A stretch of DNA of 64,000 nt from Mycobacterium sp. DL592. Lineage in GTDB: Bacteria > Actinomycetota > Actinomycetes > Mycobacteriales > Mycobacteriaceae. This document shows positions 60,716-64,000 of this stretch, in pieces. Each line of letters starts with the position of its first letter. The stretch's first letter is position 1. The DNA lies in assembly GCF_011694515.1 (NCBI RefSeq), contig NZ_CP050192.1:2477301-2541300 (forward strand), given 5' to 3'. The position numbers were made by a program, and so were the translations under genes. The notes under the pieces were generated by a model. That model was not told the origin of the DNA, searched no databases, and was given only the letters and a program-made list of their open reading frames with translations.

Positions 60716-61603
60716 GTGAGCAGATCCCCACAGCTGGCCAGGCGCTTCTTCGACCGCTTCGAACCCGTCCACGCGGTCACCTACTTCGCTCCCGAAGCCC
60801 AAAACCGACTTGGCGAAATGGGATTCACCGGATTCTGGCGCGGTTACTTCGCCGCGCGATCCGCACCGCTGGGACCCGTGGCCCCCGAGGTGATCACGGC
60901 CATCTTCTACAACTTCTCCGCCGACCGGGTCCGGCGGATGGTGCCCGCGGTGTGGGACGTCGCCGGACCGCCCGAGGTCTTGCGAGTGCGTCAGGACACC
61001 GCGGTCGCCGCGCTGCGCCGATACGGCCTCACCGATGAGACAGCAGGACTCGCCGAGACAGCCGAGCTGGCAGCCGCAGCTGCTCGTGGGGCGCCACTGG
61101 ACGGTCGGCCACTGTTCGCGGCGAATCTGGCGCTGCCGTTGCCGCAGACCCCGCTGGCAACGTTGTGGCACGCCGCCACGCTGTTACGCGAGCACCGCGG
61201 CGACGGCCACATCGCCGCCCTGGTGACCGAGGGGGTCAGCGGACGGGAGGCCAATGTGCTCCACGCCGCGGCCGGCGCGGTACCGCCGGACTTCCTCAAA
61301 CGCAGCCGTGACTACACCGACGAGGAGTGGCAGTCCTGCGTGGATAGCTTATCGGCACGCGGGTTGCTCACTGGCACAGGACAACTCACCGAAGCGGGCC
61401 ATGCGCTCAAACAGCGGGTCGAAGACCGCACCAACACCCTGGCGCTGAGCGCACTCTCAGCTCTCACCGACTCCGAAGTGGAGCGCTTGTTCGCCGGACT
61501 GACCCCGCTGACCAACTTGGTGATCGCCGGAGGTGACATCCCGGCCGCCACCCCGATGGGGCTGAACCGCGACGAACTCGACGACAGCTCAGCACACCTC
61601 TGA
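60716..61603 (+). CDS. SCO6745-family protein
   Basis: A 295-residue soluble helical protein of the SCO6745 family, without known function: RRFFDRFEPVHAVTYF and the GFTGFWRGYFAARSAPLG segment near residue 40 are typical. The C-terminal part (SLSARGLLTGTGQLTEAGHAL) looks like a winged-helix module. GTG 60716; its stop is one base from the convergent kinase-like gene. Confidence 0.8.
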   Translation: MSRSPQLARRFFDRFEPVHAVTYFAPEAQNRLGEMGFTGFWRGYFAARSAPLGPVAPEVITAIFYNFSADRVRRMVPAVWDVAGPPEVLRVRQDTAVAALRRYGLTDETAGLAETAELAAAAARGAPLDGRPLFAANLALPLPQTPLATLWHAATLLREHRGDGHIAALVTEGVSGREANVLHAAAGAVPPDFLKRSRDYTDEEWQSCVDSLSARGLLTGTGQLTEAGHALKQRVEDRTNTLALSALSALTDSEVERLFAGLTPLTNLVIAGGDIPAATPMGLNRDELDDSSAHL

Positions 61604-61604
61604 C

Positions 61605-63590
61605 TCAGAGGTTGCGGTTCCACTCCGCCCAGCCGACGCCGCGGCGGCCATCGCTGGTTTCGACGTCCACCCAGGCCCGCGGGAACTGGCTGACCCGGCC
61701 GTCGGGACCGACCAGTCGAACCGGCGCGTGGCCCAACACCCGGATTGTCGTGTCGACCGGGCCCGGCTCGTAGACGATCCTGGTCTGCGCCGGAAGGTCG
61801 TTGTCCTCGAACGTCGCTTCGGCGGTCACCGAGGTTGTCTCGACGACCGGCTCCCCCGGCCGCTGGATGTAACCGACGCTGACCGGATCAAGGCCGGGTA
61901 TCCGCAGATCGACACCGTGCAGGTGCGTCCCGTCGTCGAGGTGAAGCGCACTCCAGACCCAGTCCATGCTCCACCAATCGCGTACACCGTAGGAGTGGTC
62001 ACGCTGACCCGGCACCGCCTCGATGTGATAGGTACGCCCGTCGATCGTGACGGTTCCCGTTATGGTGCAGGGGATTTCATAGCGGCTAGTGATCCGGTAC
62101 GCGTACGGGGTACCCGTCGAAGTCCATGTCAGATCCATCGCGAGTTCGGCGGGCCGGCCAGGCTCGCCCCGCAGGATCGCAGACGGATCGTCGTATGCCT
62201 GTGCCGCGCCGTGCACCTCGACTCGGTAGGACTGCAGCGGAACCGTCGCCCCGTGCCGCAGTTCCACGCCATCGCCGACGACGGTTGCCGGATCCGCGGG
62301 CACCGGCGCCTCGAAATCGAGAAGTGCGACGGTCGGCATGCCGGGCCCGCACACCAGCGCGTTGATCCAGGCCACCTTCTGGTTGGGCACCAGCCCCAGC
62401 CGGATCCAGCCGCCGATCCCCTGTTCGCGGTCGGCGAAGTCCCAATACCAGCTCTCGTTCCACAGCGGCTCGTCGCCCGGTTCGTGGCTGCCCTCGTCGA
62501 CCGCGTCGGGCACCGGCGCCGGCTCTGGGCCGGCGGGCAGAATATCGAGGGCGCCGGTGTCCAGCACGTGCTGGCTGTGCCGCTCCAGCATGGTCAGGAA
62601 CATCTCGTCGCCGCGTTCGGTGCGCTCGACGAGCATCGAGGACACCACGGCCATCATGACTCCCGCGAAGCTCTGGTGGCGTACCCCGTCGCGGACCTGA
62701 TCGAGGGTCACACCGGTCTCCGGGCCGAGGCCGGAGTGATAGGCCCGCAGTAGGTCGTCGTAATGTGCTCGGCGCTCGTCGACCGTGAGCGCACACCCGA
62801 TGAAGTACGCGGCATCGGTCATGGCCGGCCCCCAGCCGACGGTCTGCCAGTCCACGACCGTCAGGTCGCGACGTGACCCGGGGCGGCCGAACAGCATGTT
62901 GTCCAGCCGATAGTCGCCGTGCACCAGGCCCTTGATGCGCCCGGGCGCGGCCTCGCCGGCGAGGTAGGCGTCAAAGGTGTCGACCAGGCGCTGGCAGACC
63001 AGGCGCTGCTCGTCGGTGATGGCATCGCCGTAGCGGTCGACGAATCCGGCGTACAACTGGGTGATGAGCGCCTGGTTCAGCGGGGCCTCACGGTTGAGCC
63101 AGTCTGCGTGGGCGAACGTCTCGCTACCAATCACCGGGGCATGCAGCCGGCCGAGTTCGGTCAGTGCGAGGATTGCGTCCTGCTTTGTGGCGCCGCGGAT
63201 TTCGTCACCGACGACCGCAGGTGCCGCGTCGTCGATCAGCAGGGTGAAGATGCCGCTCTGCGGGTCGTAGTAGGTGTGGAAACACTCCGCGATCGGCCCG
63301 CCGAGCCGCGGTGCCACTTCGGTGTAGAACCTGACCTCACGCTCGTAGAGCCCCAGCGCGAGTCCGGTCTGGCGGCTCACCGGATCGGTGGCGGCAACCT
63401 TGAGGATGACGCTCGACGGACCGTGCTGGCCGTCGGCATAGGTCAGGCCGATGCGGTAGCACTCGCTCATCTGGCCGGTGCCGATGCGATCGACGGTGAA
63501 GTCGGTGACCGTTCCCGCTGCGACGGCGGCGGTCAGCCAGTCGGCAGTGAGGTCAGCGGGGCGTTCGACGACGATGTCATTGGTCTGCAC
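61605..63590 (-). CDS. Phosphotransferase-like (APH/EcKL) protein with C-terminal lipocalin-like domain
   Basis: A 661-residue fusion. Residues about 15-340 form a kinase-fold domain with the catalytic loop GLVHGDYRLDNMLFG and TVVDWQTVGWG. Residues about 390-660 are a beta-rich region of the kind found fused to or beside such proteins in mycobacteria (WNESWYWDFADREQGIGG, GQRDHSYGVRDWWSMDWVW). The substrate is unknown. GTG 63590 follows a leaderless-type promoter. Confidence 0.85.
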   Translation of the reverse strand: MQTNDIVVERPADLTADWLTAAVAAGTVTDFTVDRIGTGQMSECYRIGLTYADGQHGPSSVILKVAATDPVSRQTGLALGLYEREVRFYTEVAPRLGGPIAECFHTYYDPQSGIFTLLIDDAAPAVVGDEIRGATKQDAILALTELGRLHAPVIGSETFAHADWLNREAPLNQALITQLYAGFVDRYGDAITDEQRLVCQRLVDTFDAYLAGEAAPGRIKGLVHGDYRLDNMLFGRPGSRRDLTVVDWQTVGWGPAMTDAAYFIGCALTVDERRAHYDDLLRAYHSGLGPETGVTLDQVRDGVRHQSFAGVMMAVVSSMLVERTERGDEMFLTMLERHSQHVLDTGALDILPAGPEPAPVPDAVDEGSHEPGDEPLWNESWYWDFADREQGIGGWIRLGLVPNQKVAWINALVCGPGMPTVALLDFEAPVPADPATVVGDGVELRHGATVPLQSYRVEVHGAAQAYDDPSAILRGEPGRPAELAMDLTWTSTGTPYAYRITSRYEIPCTITGTVTIDGRTYHIEAVPGQRDHSYGVRDWWSMDWVWSALHLDDGTHLHGVDLRIPGLDPVSVGYIQRPGEPVVETTSVTAEATFEDNDLPAQTRIVYEPGPVDTTIRVLGHAPVRLVGPDGRVSQFPRAWVDVETSDGRRGVGWAEWNRNL

Positions 63591-63658
63591 CCGACCAACC
63601 TAGGACACCGGGGGCGCCCGGCGATAGCTTTTCGAGCGACTTTTTGACGCGTGTCAAA
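63591..63658 (-). promoter_or_regulatory. Leaderless promoter and palindrome of the kinase-like gene
   Basis: On the reverse strand TAGGTT (63602-63597) ends 6 nt before GTG 63590. Farther upstream TTTGAC-GCGT-GTCAAA (63643-63658) is a perfect 16-bp inverted repeat at about -50, a position for a regulator. Confidence 0.5.
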
Positions 63659-63660
63659 CG

Positions 63661-64000
63661 CTAGCGGCCGGCCAGCGAGAAACCTGCCCAGGCCTCGCGA
63701 CGATGGGCGTGCGGGTCGTATTCGAGATGGGTGTGGCGGTCGAAGACGAGCACCGGCCGCTCCGGATGGGAGTAGCTCGGCCAGCCGTCACCGGGCACGC
63801 CCGAAAGGCTGAAACTGCGCCACCGGCTCTGCACCTCGCGGCTCACCTTGAGCGCTGATGGCCGGTCGATGCCCACCGTCAGCGCCCCGCCAAATCGGGT
63901 TCGGTAGATGTCGAACACAGCAAGGAGTTCCATCGCGTGCGTGGCGCCCAGCCCAGACCAGTGCAGTGTGCGCGGCGCGTAGTCGTAGCGATAGACGTAG
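63661..64000 (-). CDS. Type-B carboxylesterase, C-terminal fragment (LipT-like)
   Basis: The last about 113 codons of a gene that enters from the right edge. The frame is open across the edge, reading YVYRYDYAPRTLHWSGLGAT, then HAMELLAVFDIYRTRFGG, which contains the catalytic His of type-B carboxylesterases, and ends YDPHAHRREAWAGFSLAGR. An internal ATG at 63933 is not the true start. Confidence 0.88.
   Translation of the reverse strand, partial: YVYRYDYAPRTLHWSGLGATHAMELLAVFDIYRTRFGGALTVGIDRPSALKVSREVQSRWRSFSLSGVPGDGWPSYSHPERPVLVFDRHTHLEYDPHAHRREAWAGFSLAGR

Noticed and set aside
63661..63933. Complete 90-residue gene at the right edge
   Set aside because: The frame is open upstream to the window end with esterase-like sequence, so it is the tail of a larger gene.

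Overview
The window is high-G+C DNA from a mycobacterium, most likely a fast-growing Mycolicibacterium. The left half follows the Mycobacterium tuberculosis gene order Rv2182c to Rv2215 almost gene for gene: PlsC/ArsA-like operon, fadD15, pimB', ripC-like NlpC/P60, trpD, ctaE-qcrCAB, mmpS3, ctaF, ctaC, asnB, adoK, cobTS, ilvE, gcvT, pepB, ephD, dlaT. It carries mycobacterium-specific families (MmpS, PimB', EphD, DUF2561). I saw no rRNA, tRNA, insertion sequence, phage gene or CRISPR array.

Layout. 1-8.9 kb: envelope lipid and cell-wall genes (acyltransferase, two START-like proteins, FadD15, cutinase, PimB', a membrane HExxH protein, an NlpC/P60 hydrolase). 9-12 kb: exonuclease/GIY-YIG fusion and trpD. 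12-20 kb: the bcc-aa3 respiratory supercomplex on both strands (ctaE-qcrCAB forward; ctaC-ctaF reverse) with MmpS3, a DUF2561 protein and a decayed methyltransferase. 20-36 kb: asnB, adenosine kinase, an A-type Fe-S carrier, cobalamin assembly (cobU-cobT-cobS), a triple-PAS GGDEF protein, ilvE/gcvT, pepB, ephD. Synteny stops abruptly inside dlaT near 37,020, where only the two lipoyl domains remain.

37-47 kb: an accessory block with an SDR, a TetR/acyl-CoA dehydrogenase pair, a complete polyamine-type ABC transporter (potADBC order), DedA, DUF1206, and the pncA pair. 47-55.6 kb: a three-part kinase/beta/aminotransferase protein, then a compact TetR-linked cluster (metallo-hydrolase, GT4 glycosyltransferase, two methyltransferases, an alpha/alpha-barrel cyclase-like protein) whose promoters share an operator-like sequence. 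55.6-64 kb: DoxX protein with 11-residue repeats, an RDD gene broken by a stop, gluconate permease/kinase/regulator, a triple-DUF4333 lipoprotein, an SCO6745-type protein, a kinase-like fusion, and the end of a type-B carboxylesterase.

Most notable non-gene features: a 35-bp repeat with ATGA at each end, carrying a 12-codon mini-ORF and a ribosome-binding site, placed exactly at gene junctions (once between qcrC and qcrA, twice in tandem between potB and potC); a 34-bp tandem hairpin repeat after the Rv2203-like gene; convergent genes sharing CTAG/CTAA stop tetranucleotides; many leaderless-type promoters; and the shared TetR-like operator of the 50-55 kb cluster.
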